46,912 nt of DNA. Source: Halorubrum californiense DSM 19288. Its GTDB lineage: Archaea > Halobacteriota > Halobacteria > Halobacteriales > Haloferacaceae. Below the pieces are notes generated by a model, which worked only from the letters and a program-made list of their open reading frames with translations, was not told the origin of the DNA and ran no database searches. Below, piece by piece: positions 35,089-44,151 of this stretch; position 1 is the first letter of the stretch, and every line of letters starts with the position of its first letter. The stretch spans positions 1 through 46,912 of the forward strand of contig NZ_AOJK01000012.1 of NCBI RefSeq assembly GCF_000336875.1, in the 5' to 3' direction. The position numbers were made by a program, and so were the translations under genes.

Positions 35089-35480
35089 TCGAGTTGAGTT
35101 TCACAAAAAATACAGTTGATAATACGGTGGTCGTCCGATATAAGGACATGGCTATGGAATATAAGGGCGTTCCTCCGAGGATTTCGCGGCAATCGTTGCG
35201 CTCGAAGCGACCGACTGTTGTGTAAGATATCTATCTATTCCACCGTGATCCGTCGCCGACGGCCGCTCTGTGCCCGTGCGCGGCCGGTTCTGGCGAGTAT
35301 TGCCACACCGCCGTCTCGCGATTCGCCGTCAGATAGACCGTCCACCGCGAATTCGGACGGCTGGGGACTTCTCGATGAAAATTGACGTTCGTCAACCCGA
35401 TTCCGCATCCGACGGCTGATCCGCTCGATCGGCGGCGGATCGACGCGCTCACCGATCGACTACCACCCGCGAAATGTCGC
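35089..35480. other. intergenic region between amt and radA, no confident gene
   Basis: The left part is AT-rich (CACAAAAAATACAG and two ATATAAGG motifs near 35139 and 35162) and includes a plus-strand 25-codon ORF from ATG 35148 just after one of them. The right part is GC-rich with frames of 70-90 residues on both strands that lack the acidic bias of real genes here. The nitrogen-responsive control of amt may act in this region, but no operator could be recognised. Confidence 0.35.
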
Positions 35481-36512
35481 TTACTCCGGTTTCAGCCCCT
35501 CGTTCTGGACGCGCATCACGGCCTCGCCGTCGGCGAGGTTCGGCGCGTCGACGAGGCGGACGATCCGCTTGTCGCCCTTCGACTTCCGGAGGTACATCCG
35601 GAACGTGGAGGCGTGGCCGAGGATGTTGCCGCCGATCGCCTGCGTCGGGTCGCCGAAGTAGGAGTCGGGGTTCGACGCGACCTGATTGGTGACGAGGATG
35701 GCGGTGTTGAACAGGTCGCCGATCCGCATCAGGTCGTGGAGATGTTTGTTGAGCTTCTGCTGGCGGTCGGCGAGTTCGCCCCGACCGACGTACTCCGCGC
35801 GGAAGTGCGCCGTGAGCGAGTCGACGCAGACGATCCGGATCGGCCACTCGGTCTCCTCGTGTTCGCCGGCGAGCTCCTTCGCCTTCTCGGCGAGCAGGAT
35901 CTGGTGGTTGGAGTTGAACGCCTTCGCGACGTGGATCTGGTCGAGGAACGCCTCGACGAGCTCCTCCATCGCCTCCTCGTCGCTCGGCGTGCCCTCGATC
36001 TCGCGGCGCTCCATCTCGTCGGCGAGGATCTCGTCGTCGAGCCCGCGGACCATGTCGTCGATTCGCTCCGGGCGGAACGTGTCCTCGGAGTCGACGAAGA
36101 TACAGCCGCCGTCGAGGCCGCCGTGTTCCGGGGGTAGCTGAACGTTGACGGCCATCTGGTGGGTGACCTGCGACTTCCCGGAGCCGAACTCGCCGTACAC
36201 CTCGGTGATCGACTGCGTCTCGATCCCCCCGCCGAGCAGCTCGTCGACCTCGTCGATCTGCCAGGAGAGCTTCCCGATCTCCTCGCGGCGTTCGAGCACG
36301 GTCGCGCCCGTCTCGAAGCCGCCGACGTCGGCGGCCTCGCGGGCGGCGTTGATGATGTCGCTGGCGGACGACTCGCCGATGTCGGCGGTGTTCGACATCT
36401 CGCCGGGGCTCGCGACGGCGATCGACTGGTAGCTCTCGAATCCGTTGTCAACGAGCTTGTCCGCGGTCGCCGGGCCGACGCCGGGGAGGTCCTCGAGTTC
36501 GTCTTCAGGCAT
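35481..36512 (-). CDS. radA: RadA recombinase
   Basis: This 343-residue RecA/Rad51-family protein forms filaments on single-stranded DNA and drives homologous recombination. It has an N-terminal helix-hairpin-helix domain ([19 protein letters not shown], about 9-27), the Walker [10 protein letters not shown] (107-115), a Walker B at [14 protein letters not shown] and the DNA-binding loop region around NSDPQ-like [16 protein letters not shown]. No intein is present. ATG 36512 lies 26 nt after a clear TATA box; an in-frame ATG two codons upstream (36518) is an alternative. Confidence 0.97.
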   Translation of the reverse strand: MPEDELEDLPGVGPATADKLVDNGFESYQSIAVASPGEMSNTADIGESSASDIINAAREAADVGGFETGATVLERREEIGKLSWQIDEVDELLGGGIETQSITEVYGEFGSGKSQVTHQMAVNVQLPPEHGGLDGGCIFVDSEDTFRPERIDDMVRGLDDEILADEMERREIEGTPSDEEAMEELVEAFLDQIHVAKAFNSNHQILLAEKAKELAGEHEETEWPIRIVCVDSLTAHFRAEYVGRGELADRQQKLNKHLHDLMRIGDLFNTAILVTNQVASNPDSYFGDPTQAIGGNILGHASTFRMYLRKSKGDKRIVRLVDAPNLADGEAVMRVQNEGLKPE

Positions 36513-36537
36513 GTACACGTGGCTTGTTCGCCATCCC

Positions 36538-36545
36538 GTATAAAG
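36538..36545 (-). promoter_or_regulatory. radA TATA box
   Basis: CTTTATAC on the minus strand is a near-consensus haloarchaeal TATA box. It lies 26-33 nt before the RadA ATG, as for a leaderless transcript. Confidence 0.6.
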
Positions 36546-36727
36546 ACTGGTTTACACCCCAGTGAAAGTGAAATTCAAGCGGCGCCGCCGCTCGGTCGCG
36601 GCTCGCTCTCTCTCGAACGGGCTCGCCGGAGCGGACGGACAAATCGGGTAGCGAAACTGATCGACCTCCGCGCGCTCGCACAGATTGTCGGGCCGCCGCG
36701 CGAGGATGCGAACCGACCGTCAGGCCC

Positions 36728-37228
36728 TCAGAAGCCGACGCGGCGGACGTAGTCGAGGTCGCGGATCTCCACGAGCAGGTCGCCCGAGAGGTCGGCGTCG
36801 GTGATCACGTACAGCTTCGGGTCGTCGGTGAACTCGGGATCCTCGCTCAACACTTGGCGGATCGAGACGTCGCGGTCGGCGAGGATGCCGGTCACCTCGG
36901 CGACGATCCCGGCCTCGTCGGCGGCCGCCACCTCGATGGTGAGGACCGTGAGGTCGAGGACCGGCGCGAGGTCCATCAGGCTCGGGATCGACGAGATGTT
37001 GGTGAAGATGCGCTTCAGTTCCGGGTCAGCGAGTATCGCGTCGGTCGTCGAGTCCACCACGCGGCGGTCGACGTCGAGTTCGCGCGCGATGCCGGTGTAC
37101 GGGATCTCGATCCCGCCGGAGACGACCCGCCCCTCCTCGTTGACCGAGAAGCCGCGCTCCAAGAACAGTCGGATCACCGCCTGCTGGCTGGGTGACCCCT
37201 CGAACTTCTCGAGGATCTCGTCGAACAT
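36728..37228 (-). CDS. HTH plus ACT-domain amino-acid regulator
   Basis: This 166-residue protein combines an N-terminal winged-helix-like part (SQQAVIRLFLERGFSV and IPYTGIARELDVDRRVVDSTTDAIL, residues 13-67) with a C-terminal ACT domain (LTIEVAAADEAGIVAEVTGILADRDV, about 95-120). It matches archaeal proteins described as regulators of amino-acid metabolism with an ACT domain. An amino acid probably binds the ACT part; the target genes are unknown. A TATA-like TTTAAC at about 37256-37261 lies 28 nt before the ATG. It is divergent from the helicase gene. Confidence 0.85.
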   Translation of the reverse strand: MFDEILEKFEGSPSQQAVIRLFLERGFSVNEEGRVVSGGIEIPYTGIARELDVDRRVVDSTTDAILADPELKRIFTNISSIPSLMDLAPVLDLTVLTIEVAAADEAGIVAEVTGILADRDVSIRQVLSEDPEFTDDPKLYVITDADLSGDLLVEIRDLDYVRRVGF

Positions 37229-37375
37229 TCGTCTCCGGATGCTCGCCGCGCGCTGTTAAATTAGCGGGTGCGTCGCGGACGGCCACGACGCGGCCGTCCG
37301 GCGACGCCGCCGGCGCCGGACCACTTTCGCTCCGCCACCCGACTCCTTTTGCCCGGTGGCGCCGAACCCCACCCC

Positions 37376-39604
37376 GTGTCAGAGTCGCCGCACCTGCGGT
37401 TCTTCCCGTACGAGGAACCCTATCCGAACCAGCGCGAGGCGATGGACAGGGTCGCCAACGCGCTGGACCGCGGGCAGGACGTGCTGTTCGAGGGCGCGCC
37501 CGGGACGGGGAAGACCCTCTCCGCGCTCGTGCCCGCCTTGGAGCACGCCCGGGAACACGACCGGACGGTCGTCATCACGACCAACGTCCACCAGCAGATG
37601 CGGCAGTTCGTCGAGGACGCGCGCGCCATCCCCCGCGAGGAGCCGATTCGCGCGGTCGTCTTCAAGGGGAAGTCGTCGATGTGCCACATCGACGTCGACT
37701 ACCAAGAGTGTCAGACCCTCCGGGACACCACCCGCGAGATGGTCGAGACGGAGAACGCGGTGCGCGAACTGGAGTCGCGCCAGCGCGAGTTGCTGGCCGA
37801 GAGCCGCGAGGGCGACGCGGGCGCCGCGGAGGCCCGCGAGGCGATCATGGAGGAGCTCGACGAGCTGGAAGCCGAGGTCGACGAGTACGAGGCCGCCAAC
37901 GTCTGCGAGCACTACCGCAACAACCTCACCCGCGACACGGACGAGTTCTTCGGGTGGCTCTTCGAGGACGTCCGGACCCCCGACGACGTGTACGAGTACG
38001 CCGACGAGCGCGAGCTGTGCGGCTACGAGCTGCTGAAGGAGGGGATGGAGGGCGTCGACCTCGTCGTCTGTAACTACCACCACCTGCTCGACCCGAACAT
38101 CCGCGAGCAGTTCTTCCGCTGGATCGACCGCGACCCGAGCGAGATAATCACCGTCTTCGACGAGGCGCACAACATCGAGGACGCCGCCCGGGACCACGCC
38201 ACCCGGACGCTGACCGAGAACACGCTCGACGCCGCCTTGGACGAACTGGCCGACAGCGACGACTCCCGCGCCGAGCCCGCGGAGAACGTCCTCCGAGCGT
38301 TCCGCGACGCCCTCGTCGAGACGTACGAGGACGGGCTCGGGTTCGGCGGCGTCGACGAGAACTGGGAGGACGTCTCGGTCGCCAACGACGACCGCCGCGA
38401 CGACCTCACGCTCGCGTTCCTCCGCAACTACGAGGGACGGGGAATCGACACGGAGGCGGAGCTCGCCGTCCAGCTCGGGCAGGCGATAGACGAGGAGTAC
38501 GAGCGCCGCTACCGCGACGGCGAGGCGACCACCCGGTCGGAGTCGCAGACGCTCGCGGCGGCTCGGTTCGTCGCGACGTGGATGGACGAGGGGGCGGAGT
38601 TCGGCCAGTATCCGGTTGTCTCCGTCCGGCGCGACGCGGGCACCGACGAGGTGTACGGTCGGGCGGAGCTGTACACCTGTATCCCGCGGAGCGTCACCAG
38701 CGAGCTGTTCGACGAGGTGGCCGCCTCGGTCCTGATGAGCGCGACGCTGCGCCCGTTCGACGTGACGGAGGACGTGCTGGGGCTGGAAGACGTCGCGTCG
38801 ATGGCTTACGAGATGGGCTACCCCGAGGCGAACCGCCGGACGTTCGCCGCCGACGTGCCGCCGCTGTTCGCCTCGGACCGCAACGACCCGGAGACGCAGG
38901 AGGCGGTGTCGTCGCTGCTCCGCGACGCGATCCGCTTTACCCCGGGCAACACGCTCGCCTTCTTCCCGTCGTACGCCGAGGCCGAGCGCTACCACGAGCG
39001 GCTCGCGGGCAGCGGCGGTGCGGCGGACGCTCCCGGCGGTGGCGACGCGAGGCGCGGGGCGGACGGGAGCGGCGACGCCGACCTCGGTCCGATCCACCTC
39101 GACGGCCCGGGCGAGGACGAGGAGCGGCTCCGCAGCGAGTTCGTCGAGAGCGACGGCGCCGCGCTGTTCACCTCGCTGTGGGGGACGCTCGGCGAGGGCG
39201 TGAGCTTCGACGGCGACGACGCCCGCACGGTCGTCGTCGTGGGCGTCCCGTACCCGCATCTCTCGGACCGCACCGAGGCGGTCCAAGACGCCTACGACCG
39301 GGCGTTCGCCGACCGCGACCGCTCCCGTGACCCGGGGTGGATGTACGCCGTCGAGATCCCGACGATCCGCAAGACGCGGCAGGCGCTCGGTCGGGTGATC
39401 CGCGGCCCGGACGACTTCGGCGTCCGGATCCTCGCGGACCGCCGCTACACCACCGCCGACATGGGGAAGTACTCGGTCCGCTCCGCCTTCCCGCCCGAGG
39501 AGCGCGAGGAACTGCTCGACGTCGACCCCGCGAAGCTGAAGTTCGCGATGCTGAACTTCTACCAAGACCACGACGCGTACGACGGGCCGCCGCCGTCGCC
39601 GTGA
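37376..39604 (+). CDS. Rad3/XPD-type iron-sulphur DNA helicase
   Basis: This 742-residue superfamily-2 helicase begins FFPYEEPYPNQREAM, has Walker A EGAPGTGKT (39-47) and the DEAH box FDEAHNIED (261-269). Four cysteines between them (103, 112, 177 and 215) fit the iron-sulphur cluster of XPD/DinG helicases. An acidic coiled-coil-like stretch (about 125-172, rich in Glu and Arg) separates the second and third. The C-terminal motor contains VLMSATLRPFDV, TSLWGTLGEGVSF and QALGRVIRGPDDFG. A Gly/Asp-rich insert lies near 540-565. The likely role is DNA repair or unwinding of branched DNA. Start GTG 37376 was chosen because homology begins at once after it and the preceding codons are Arg/Pro-rich. 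Confidence 0.93.
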   Translation: MSESPHLRFFPYEEPYPNQREAMDRVANALDRGQDVLFEGAPGTGKTLSALVPALEHAREHDRTVVITTNVHQQMRQFVEDARAIPREEPIRAVVFKGKSSMCHIDVDYQECQTLRDTTREMVETENAVRELESRQRELLAESREGDAGAAEAREAIMEELDELEAEVDEYEAANVCEHYRNNLTRDTDEFFGWLFEDVRTPDDVYEYADERELCGYELLKEGMEGVDLVVCNYHHLLDPNIREQFFRWIDRDPSEIITVFDEAHNIEDAARDHATRTLTENTLDAALDELADSDDSRAEPAENVLRAFRDALVETYEDGLGFGGVDENWEDVSVANDDRRDDLTLAFLRNYEGRGIDTEAELAVQLGQAIDEEYERRYRDGEATTRSESQTLAAARFVATWMDEGAEFGQYPVVSVRRDAGTDEVYGRAELYTCIPRSVTSELFDEVAASVLMSATLRPFDVTEDVLGLEDVASMAYEMGYPEANRRTFAADVPPLFASDRNDPETQEAVSSLLRDAIRFTPGNTLAFFPSYAEAERYHERLAGSGGAADAPGGGDARRGADGSGDADLGPIHLDGPGEDEERLRSEFVESDGAALFTSLWGTLGEGVSFDGDDARTVVVVGVPYPHLSDRTEAVQDAYDRAFADRDRSRDPGWMYAVEIPTIRKTRQALGRVIRGPDDFGVRILADRRYTTADMGKYSVRSAFPPEEREELLDVDPAKLKFAMLNFYQDHDAYDGPPPSP

Positions 39605-39637
39605 CGCGAGCCGCGAGCGATGGCCGCTCTGACGGCC

Positions 39638-39997
39638 CTACCCCGGCATCGACGCGAGCAGGACCGAAATCAGGAGCAGGAGCCCGCTGAGAATCGTCGT
39701 GACCACGGTGTGGATCAGCGTCATCGCGGCCACGGCCCGCGGGGGTTGCTGGTAGCTCCACCAGAACATCGTCCCGTCGACGAGGAGCGCGGCGAGGAGG
39801 ATGAGCGCCCCGGGGAGGTCGAACGCGTTCCCGACGACGCTTATCACCGCGGGCAGCGGCCCGATGTAGAGGGCGCGCCGCGGGTCGACGTCGCCGAGGA
39901 CGTTCCGGGCCGCGATGTGCGCGGTGACAGAGAGGAACAGCGCCAACAGGACGGTCGTCCCGAGCACGGAGACCGGCGTCACCGTCTGTAAGAGCAT
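39638..39997 (-). CDS. small four-helix membrane protein
   Basis: This 119-residue protein has four hydrophobic segments, roughly at 10-32, 45-60, 62-80 and 88-115, with a short charged loop ARNVLGDVDPRRAL. It looks like a conserved haloarchaeal membrane protein of unknown function; I cannot name the family. A TATA-like TTTTAT at 40020-40025 on the opposite strand is 23-28 nt before the ATG. It lies between the helicase and tbp, with the helicase gene converging on it. Confidence 0.75.
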   Translation of the reverse strand: MLLQTVTPVSVLGTTVLLALFLSVTAHIAARNVLGDVDPRRALYIGPLPAVISVVGNAFDLPGALILLAALLVDGTMFWWSYQQPPRAVAAMTLIHTVVTTILSGLLLLISVLLASMPG

Positions 39998-40075
39998 GGT
40001 CGACCTACGGGACGGGGGATAAAAGTGGTCGCGGAACGCGCCCGGCTTCGCCCGGGACGCCCGGCGGTCGCCGCG

Positions 40076-40636
40076 TCAGTCCAGCAGTCCGAGCCCGTTC
40101 AGCTCCTCGACGATCACGTCGACGGCGGCCGCCGCGTCGTCGGGGGTCGTGCCGCCGGTGACGACCACCTTGCCGCTGCCGAACAGCAGCGCGACGACCT
40201 CCGGGTCGTCGAGCCGGTAGACGAGCCCGGGGAACTGCTCCGGCTCGTACTCGATGTGTTCCAGGCCGAGCCCGATCGCGATCGCGTTCAGGTTCAGGCT
40301 CTCGCCGAGGTCGGCCGACGTGACGATGTTCTGGACCGTTATCTTCGGGTCCTCGATCGGGATCTGGAGCGCGCGGAGTTCCGCGAAGACGATATCGAGG
40401 CTCTCGTGGACCGCCTCGATCGAGTTCGCGCCGGTGCAGACGATCTTCCCCGACCGGAAGATCAGGGCGGCCGACTTCGGGTCCGTGGTGCGGTAGACGA
40501 GGCCGGGGAACTGCTCGGGGTCGTAGTCGGCTCCCTCGAGGTCCATCGCGACGCTCTGGAGATCGAGCTCCTGTCCGATCCCCGTGGAAGCGACGACGTT
40601 CTCTACGGTGATCGTCTCCTTCGGGTCGGCCGTCAT
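40076..40636 (-). CDS. tbp: TATA-box-binding protein
   Basis: This 186-residue protein is a general transcription factor that recognises TATA boxes and recruits TFB and RNA polymerase. It consists of two direct repeats of about 90 residues, each with the saddle-fold pattern ending in a GLVYR segment (YDPEQFPGLVYRTTDPKS and YEPEQFPGLVYRLDDPEV) and followed by FRSGKIVCTG or FGSGKVVVTG. The length is typical for archaeal TBP. The haloarchaeal acidic C-terminal tail is short. It is divergent from the tRNA methyltransferase gene. Confidence 0.97.
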   Translation of the reverse strand: MTADPKETITVENVVASTGIGQELDLQSVAMDLEGADYDPEQFPGLVYRTTDPKSAALIFRSGKIVCTGANSIEAVHESLDIVFAELRALQIPIEDPKITVQNIVTSADLGESLNLNAIAIGLGLEHIEYEPEQFPGLVYRLDDPEVVALLFGSGKVVVTGGTTPDDAAAAVDVIVEELNGLGLLD

Positions 40637-40660
40637 TACCTCGTTTCTCGCCCGAACGAC

Positions 40661-40670
40661 CTAAAAGGTG
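40661..40670 (-). promoter_or_regulatory. tbp promoter TATA-like box
   Basis: CACCTTTTAG on the minus strand is 25-34 nt before the tbp ATG. On the plus strand, the weak CTATTGA near 40690 is 24-30 nt before the GTG start of the divergent methyltransferase gene. Confidence 0.45.
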
Positions 40671-40719
40671 GCTGGTCGGAACCGCCACGCTATTGACGCC
40701 GCCGCGCGGAGCGGGCGGC

Positions 40720-41802
40720 GTGTACTGGCTCGAACTCGCCGGCGAGACCGACGCCTTCGCCGCCCGTGAAGCCGCGACCGCGGCGACCGGCGTCGACCTC
40801 CTCGCGCCGGGTGTCGCGCGAACCGGCGGGATCGACGCCGCCCGCGTCCGCCGGCTCGCGTACACCCGCGCCGCCCACGAGGCGGTCGCGCGGACCGACG
40901 CCGACATCGACGCCGCGGCCGCCGCCCTCCGGGCCGCGTCGCTCGACCGCTCCGGGAGCGTCGCGGTCCGCGCTCGGAACGTCCGGGCGACGGCCGACGT
41001 CTCGACGGAGGCGGCCGAGCGCGAACTCGGCGGCGTCCTCGTCGACCGCGGGTTCGACGTCGACCTCGACGACCCCGACCACGTCCTCCGGGCGCTGTTC
41101 GCGGCCGGCCCGCGCGCCGAACACGATTCGGTGGCCGGCGCGGACGGCGGCGAGGCGGACCTGTGCGCGCTCGGCTGGGTCGCGGTCGAGGCCGCCCGCG
41201 ACTTCGCCCCGAAGCCGACCGACCGCCCCTTCTTCCAGCCGGGGAGCATGGCCCCGGCGGACGCCCGCGCCTACGCCAACCTCGCGGGCGCGGCCCCCGG
41301 GCGGACCCTGCTCGACCCGATGTGCGGCACCGGCGGCCTCCCGCTGGAGGCGGGGATCGTCGGCGCCGACGTCGTCGCCTGCGACGCGCAGGCGAAGATG
41401 GTCCGGGGTGCCCGGGAGAATTTCCGGGAGCACTTGAATGATGACCCCAGCACCGAGTGGCACGTCGCGCGCGGCGACGCGACCGCGCTCCCGTTCTCCG
41501 ACGACGCGGTCGACGGCGTCGCGTTCGACGCCCCCTACGGCCGGCAGTCGAAGATCGCCCGCCACGAGCTCGCCGACCTCGTCGCGGGCGCGCTCGCCGA
41601 GACGGCCCGGGTCGCGCCGCGCGCGGTGTTGGTCGCCGACCGCGACTGGCGCGGCCCCGCCCGCGACGCCGGCTGGACCGTCGACGCGGCGTTCGAGCGC
41701 CGAGTGCACCGGTCGCTGACGCGCCACGTGCTGGTGTTGCGCCGCGGAGACGCGGGCGAGAGCGCGGCGACCGAGGCCGCGATCCGGGCGGACCGAGAGT
41801 GA
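40720..41802 (+). CDS. THUMP-type tRNA (guanine-N2) methyltransferase, Trm-G10 family
   Basis: This 360-residue protein has an N-terminal THUMP-like RNA-binding part (about 1-150) and a C-terminal Rossmann methyltransferase. The SAM-binding motif is LLDPMCGTGGLPLEAGI (about 202-218) and the catalytic motif FDAPYGRQSKIA near 270-281. It corresponds to the archaeal TIGR01177/Trm-G10 type that modifies G10 of tRNA. GTG 40720 is used as start because the protein then begins MYWLELAGE, like related proteins; TTG 40693 would add nine unrelated residues. It is divergent from tbp. Confidence 0.88.
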   Translation: MYWLELAGETDAFAAREAATAATGVDLLAPGVARTGGIDAARVRRLAYTRAAHEAVARTDADIDAAAAALRAASLDRSGSVAVRARNVRATADVSTEAAERELGGVLVDRGFDVDLDDPDHVLRALFAAGPRAEHDSVAGADGGEADLCALGWVAVEAARDFAPKPTDRPFFQPGSMAPADARAYANLAGAAPGRTLLDPMCGTGGLPLEAGIVGADVVACDAQAKMVRGARENFREHLNDDPSTEWHVARGDATALPFSDDAVDGVAFDAPYGRQSKIARHELADLVAGALAETARVAPRAVLVADRDWRGPARDAGWTVDAAFERRVHRSLTRHVLVLRRGDAGESAATEAAIRADRE

Positions 41803-41907
41803 ACGCCAGATCGGCGGAATCGCTCTGATCGGCGGCTCGCGCGACAAGTTTCAGTTTCGCCCCGGCTCCGGGCAACGGTTAAGTGCGCGGCCTCTCGTGG
41901 TACTCGC

Positions 41908-43032
41908 ATGACCGGGGACGCCGGGGACATGCTCTCGTGGGACGAGTCCGTGTTCCGCGACGAGTCGGTGTTCGAGATCGACCACGTCCCCGAGACGTTC
42001 CGCCACCGAGAGAGCCAGCTCGAGAACCTCAAGTACGCGCTCCGCCCCGCGGTCCGCGGCTCCCGGCCCCTCAACACGATGGTCCGCGGCCCGCCGGGGA
42101 CCGGGAAGACCACCGCGGTCCAGAAGCTGTTCGGCGAGCTCGGCGCCCGGACCGAGGTCCGCACGGTGCGGGTCAACTGTCAGGTCGACTCGACGCGCTA
42201 CGCGGTGTTCTCTCGGCTGTTCGAGGGGATCTTCGAGTACGAACCCCCCTCGTCGGGCATCTCCTTCAAGAAGCTGTTCGGGCAGATCACCGACCGGCTC
42301 GTCGAGGAGGACGAGGTCTTGGTCGTCGCCCTCGACGACGTGAACTACCTCTTCTACGAGAACGAGGCCTCGGACACGCTGTACTCGCTCCTGCGCGCCC
42401 ACGAGGCGCACTCCGGCGCGAAGATCGGCGTCATCGTCGTCTCCTCCGATCTGGGCCTCGACGTGATCGACGACCTCGACACCCGGGTCCAGTCCGTCTT
42501 CCGCCCTGAGGAGGTGTACTTCCCCGTCTACGACGCCACCGAGATATACGACATCCTCGCCGAGCGCGCCAAGCGCGGCTTCCACGAGGGGGTGATCGGC
42601 GACGCCGAGTTGGAGCGCGTCGCCGACCTCACCGCGGAGAGCGGCGACCTCCGGGTCGGGATCGACCTCCTTCGCCGCGCCGGGCTCAACGCCGAGATGC
42701 GCGCCTCGAAGACGGTCTCGGAGGAGGACGTCGAGGACGCGTACGACAAGTCGAAGCACGTCCACCTCTCGCGGTCGCTCCGGGGCCTCTCGGAGTCCGA
42801 GCGCGACCTCGTCCGCGTCCTCGCCGAACACGACGGCGAGCGCGCCGGCGCGGTGTACGACGCGTTCAACGACGAGACCGACCTCGGCTACACCCGCTAC
42901 TCGGAGATCATCAACAAGCTCGACCAGCTCGGCGTGATCGACGCGGAGTACGCCGACGTCGACGGTCGCGGCCGCTCGCGGGAGCTCTCCCTCGCGTACG
43001 ACGCCGAGGCGGTGCTGGACCGACTGGAGTGA
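41908..43032 (+). CDS. orc: Orc1/Cdc6-type replication initiator
   Basis: This 374-residue AAA+ protein has Walker A RGPPGTGKTTAV (60-71), Walker B VVALDDVNYLF, a sensor-1-like VIVVSSDLGL and sensor-2-like GDLRVGIDLLRRAG. A C-terminal winged helix follows with LSESERDLVRVLAEHDGE and YTRYSEIINKLDQLGVI. Such proteins bind origin recognition boxes and load the MCM helicase. Haloarchaea carry many paralogues, only some of them tied to an origin. No origin-box repeats or AT-rich unwinding region flank this copy. A TATA-like GGTTAAGTG (about 41876-41884) lies 24-32 nt before the ATG. Confidence 0.93.
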   Translation: MTGDAGDMLSWDESVFRDESVFEIDHVPETFRHRESQLENLKYALRPAVRGSRPLNTMVRGPPGTGKTTAVQKLFGELGARTEVRTVRVNCQVDSTRYAVFSRLFEGIFEYEPPSSGISFKKLFGQITDRLVEEDEVLVVALDDVNYLFYENEASDTLYSLLRAHEAHSGAKIGVIVVSSDLGLDVIDDLDTRVQSVFRPEEVYFPVYDATEIYDILAERAKRGFHEGVIGDAELERVADLTAESGDLRVGIDLLRRAGLNAEMRASKTVSEEDVEDAYDKSKHVHLSRSLRGLSESERDLVRVLAEHDGERAGAVYDAFNDETDLGYTRYSEIINKLDQLGVIDAEYADVDGRGRSRELSLAYDAEAVLDRLE

Positions 43033-43075
43033 CGGCGACGACGCCTTTTCAACGCCCCCGCACGCAGTCGACGCC

Positions 43076-43834
43076 ATGAAGACGAGCGGCGGGAGCGACG
43101 CGATGAAGCGACGCGCCGGCGAGTCGGCGGCCGCGGCCGTCTCCGACGGCGACGTGGTCGGACTGGGGACCGGGTCGACCGCGGCGCACGCCATCCGGCG
43201 GCTCGGCGACCGGGTCGACGCCGGCCTCGACGTGCGCGGCGTCCCCACCTCCTTCGCGAGCCGCGAACTCGCAGTCGAGGAGGCGATCCCCTGCCTCGAC
43301 CTGCCGGACGCGGTCGGCCCCGACGGGCCGGGGATCGACCTCGCCATCGACGGGGCCGATCAGGTGGCGACGGGCGGGGGGGAAGAAGACACCGGGAGCG
43401 GCGCTCGCGGCGACGCTCCCGTCTCCGGCGGCGCGCTGATCAAGGGCGGCGGCGCGGCGCACGCCCGCGAGAAGCTGGTCGACGCCGCGGCGGACCGCTT
43501 CCTCGTCGTCGCCGACCCCTCGAAGGAGTCGCCGCGGCTGGACCGATCGGTTCCAGTCGAGGTACTCCCCGCGGGACGGACCGCCGTCGCCGCGGCGGTC
43601 CGCGAGGCCGGCGGCGAGCCGACGCTGCGGCGCGCGGAGCGGAAGGACGGCCCCGTCGTGACCGACAACGGGAACCTCGTGCTGGACTGCGCGTTCGGCG
43701 AGATCGACGCCCCCGCCTCGCTGGCGGCCACCCTGTCGTCGATCCCGGGCGTCGTCGAACACGGCCTCTTCGTCGGGCTCGCGGACGAGATCCACGTCGG
43801 GACCGAGTCGGGCGTCCGGGTCGACGAGGCCTGA
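43076..43834 (+). CDS. rpiA: RpiA, ribose-5-phosphate isomerase A
   Basis: This 252-residue enzyme interconverts ribose 5-phosphate and ribulose 5-phosphate, supplying ribose for nucleotide and histidine synthesis. Family motifs are VVGLGTGSTAAHAIRRL (about 27-43), IDGADQV (91-97) and LIKGGGAAHAREKLV (121-135) with the catalytic Lys and Glu region. An insert of about 20 residues rich in Gly, Glu and Asp (98-118) separates the last two motifs, which are normally only a few residues apart. Part of it is encoded by a run of seven G (43376-43382). A TATA-like CCTTTTCAA (about 43045-43053) lies about 25 nt before the ATG. Confidence 0.94.
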   Translation: MKTSGGSDAMKRRAGESAAAAVSDGDVVGLGTGSTAAHAIRRLGDRVDAGLDVRGVPTSFASRELAVEEAIPCLDLPDAVGPDGPGIDLAIDGADQVATGGGEEDTGSGARGDAPVSGGALIKGGGAAHAREKLVDAAADRFLVVADPSKESPRLDRSVPVEVLPAGRTAVAAAVREAGGEPTLRRAERKDGPVVTDNGNLVLDCAFGEIDAPASLAATLSSIPGVVEHGLFVGLADEIHVGTESGVRVDEA

Positions 43835-43951
43835 GACCGACGAGATCTGGAGTCGGCGAAGCCTGCTCCGTCGAAGAGCACCGTTGCGACCGACGGCGCC
43901 GCCGCTCGGCGGGCAGCGTCTAAATAAAATGAAACGGAAACGAGTTCCGTC

Positions 43952-44119
43952 TTAGAGGTCGCGCGGCTGGACCGTCTTCCGGTCGTTGGCCTCGGCGCGG
44001 CGCGCGGCGTCTTCGAGCAGCTCGTCCACTTCGTCGTCCAGCGCACCGTAGAAGTCCGAAGAGACGTTCTTGTCGTCCAGGGCTTCCTTGACGGCCGCTT
44101 TGACAATGAGGTCTGCCAT
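43952..44119 (-). CDS. 55-aa histone-fold (DUF1931-type) protein
   Basis: This 55-residue protein reads MADLIVKAAVKEAL... and ends ...KTVQPRDL. The helix-strap-helix layout, with the typical end R-K-T-V-x-P-x-D-L, is that of a short histone-fold domain of the archaeal DUF1931 type, and it is strongly conserved in haloarchaea as far as I recall. It probably dimerises; whether it binds DNA is unclear. A TATA-like CTTATTAACC is 23-32 nt before the ATG, and a small hairpin (CCGGG/CCCGG, 44124-44137) lies between them. Confidence 0.85.
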   Translation of the reverse strand: MADLIVKAAVKEALDDKNVSSDFYGALDDEVDELLEDAARRAEANDRKTVQPRDL

Positions 44120-44141
44120 GCGACCGGGCCTACCCGGTGAT

Positions 44142-44151
44142 GGTTAATAAG
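44142..44151 (-). promoter_or_regulatory. TATA-like box of the histone-fold gene
   Basis: CTTATTAACC on the minus strand sits 23-32 nt before the ATG at 44119. A 5-bp hairpin (44124-44137) overlaps the region where transcription should start, where a repressor could act. Confidence 0.5.

Noticed and set aside
35148..35225. 25-codon plus-strand ORF after a TATA-like ATATAAGG
   Set aside because: The start lies only a few nt after the TATA-like element, too close for transcription from it, and the peptide has no recognisable feature.
35231..35452. 73-residue minus-strand ORF between radA and amt
   Set aside because: Its composition is Arg/Ser/Pro-rich, unlike the acidic proteins here, with no start signal or similarity that I recognise.
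41508..41560. Methyltransferase motif FDAPYG as a sign of a DNA-modification system
   Set aside because: The THUMP-like N-terminus and the DPMCGTGG motif fit a tRNA methyltransferase. No restriction or other defence gene is near.
41803..41907. Replication origin beside orc1/cdc6
   Set aside because: The flanking gap is only about 105 nt, has no pair of origin-box-like repeats with a GGGG tail and no AT-rich unwinding stretch.
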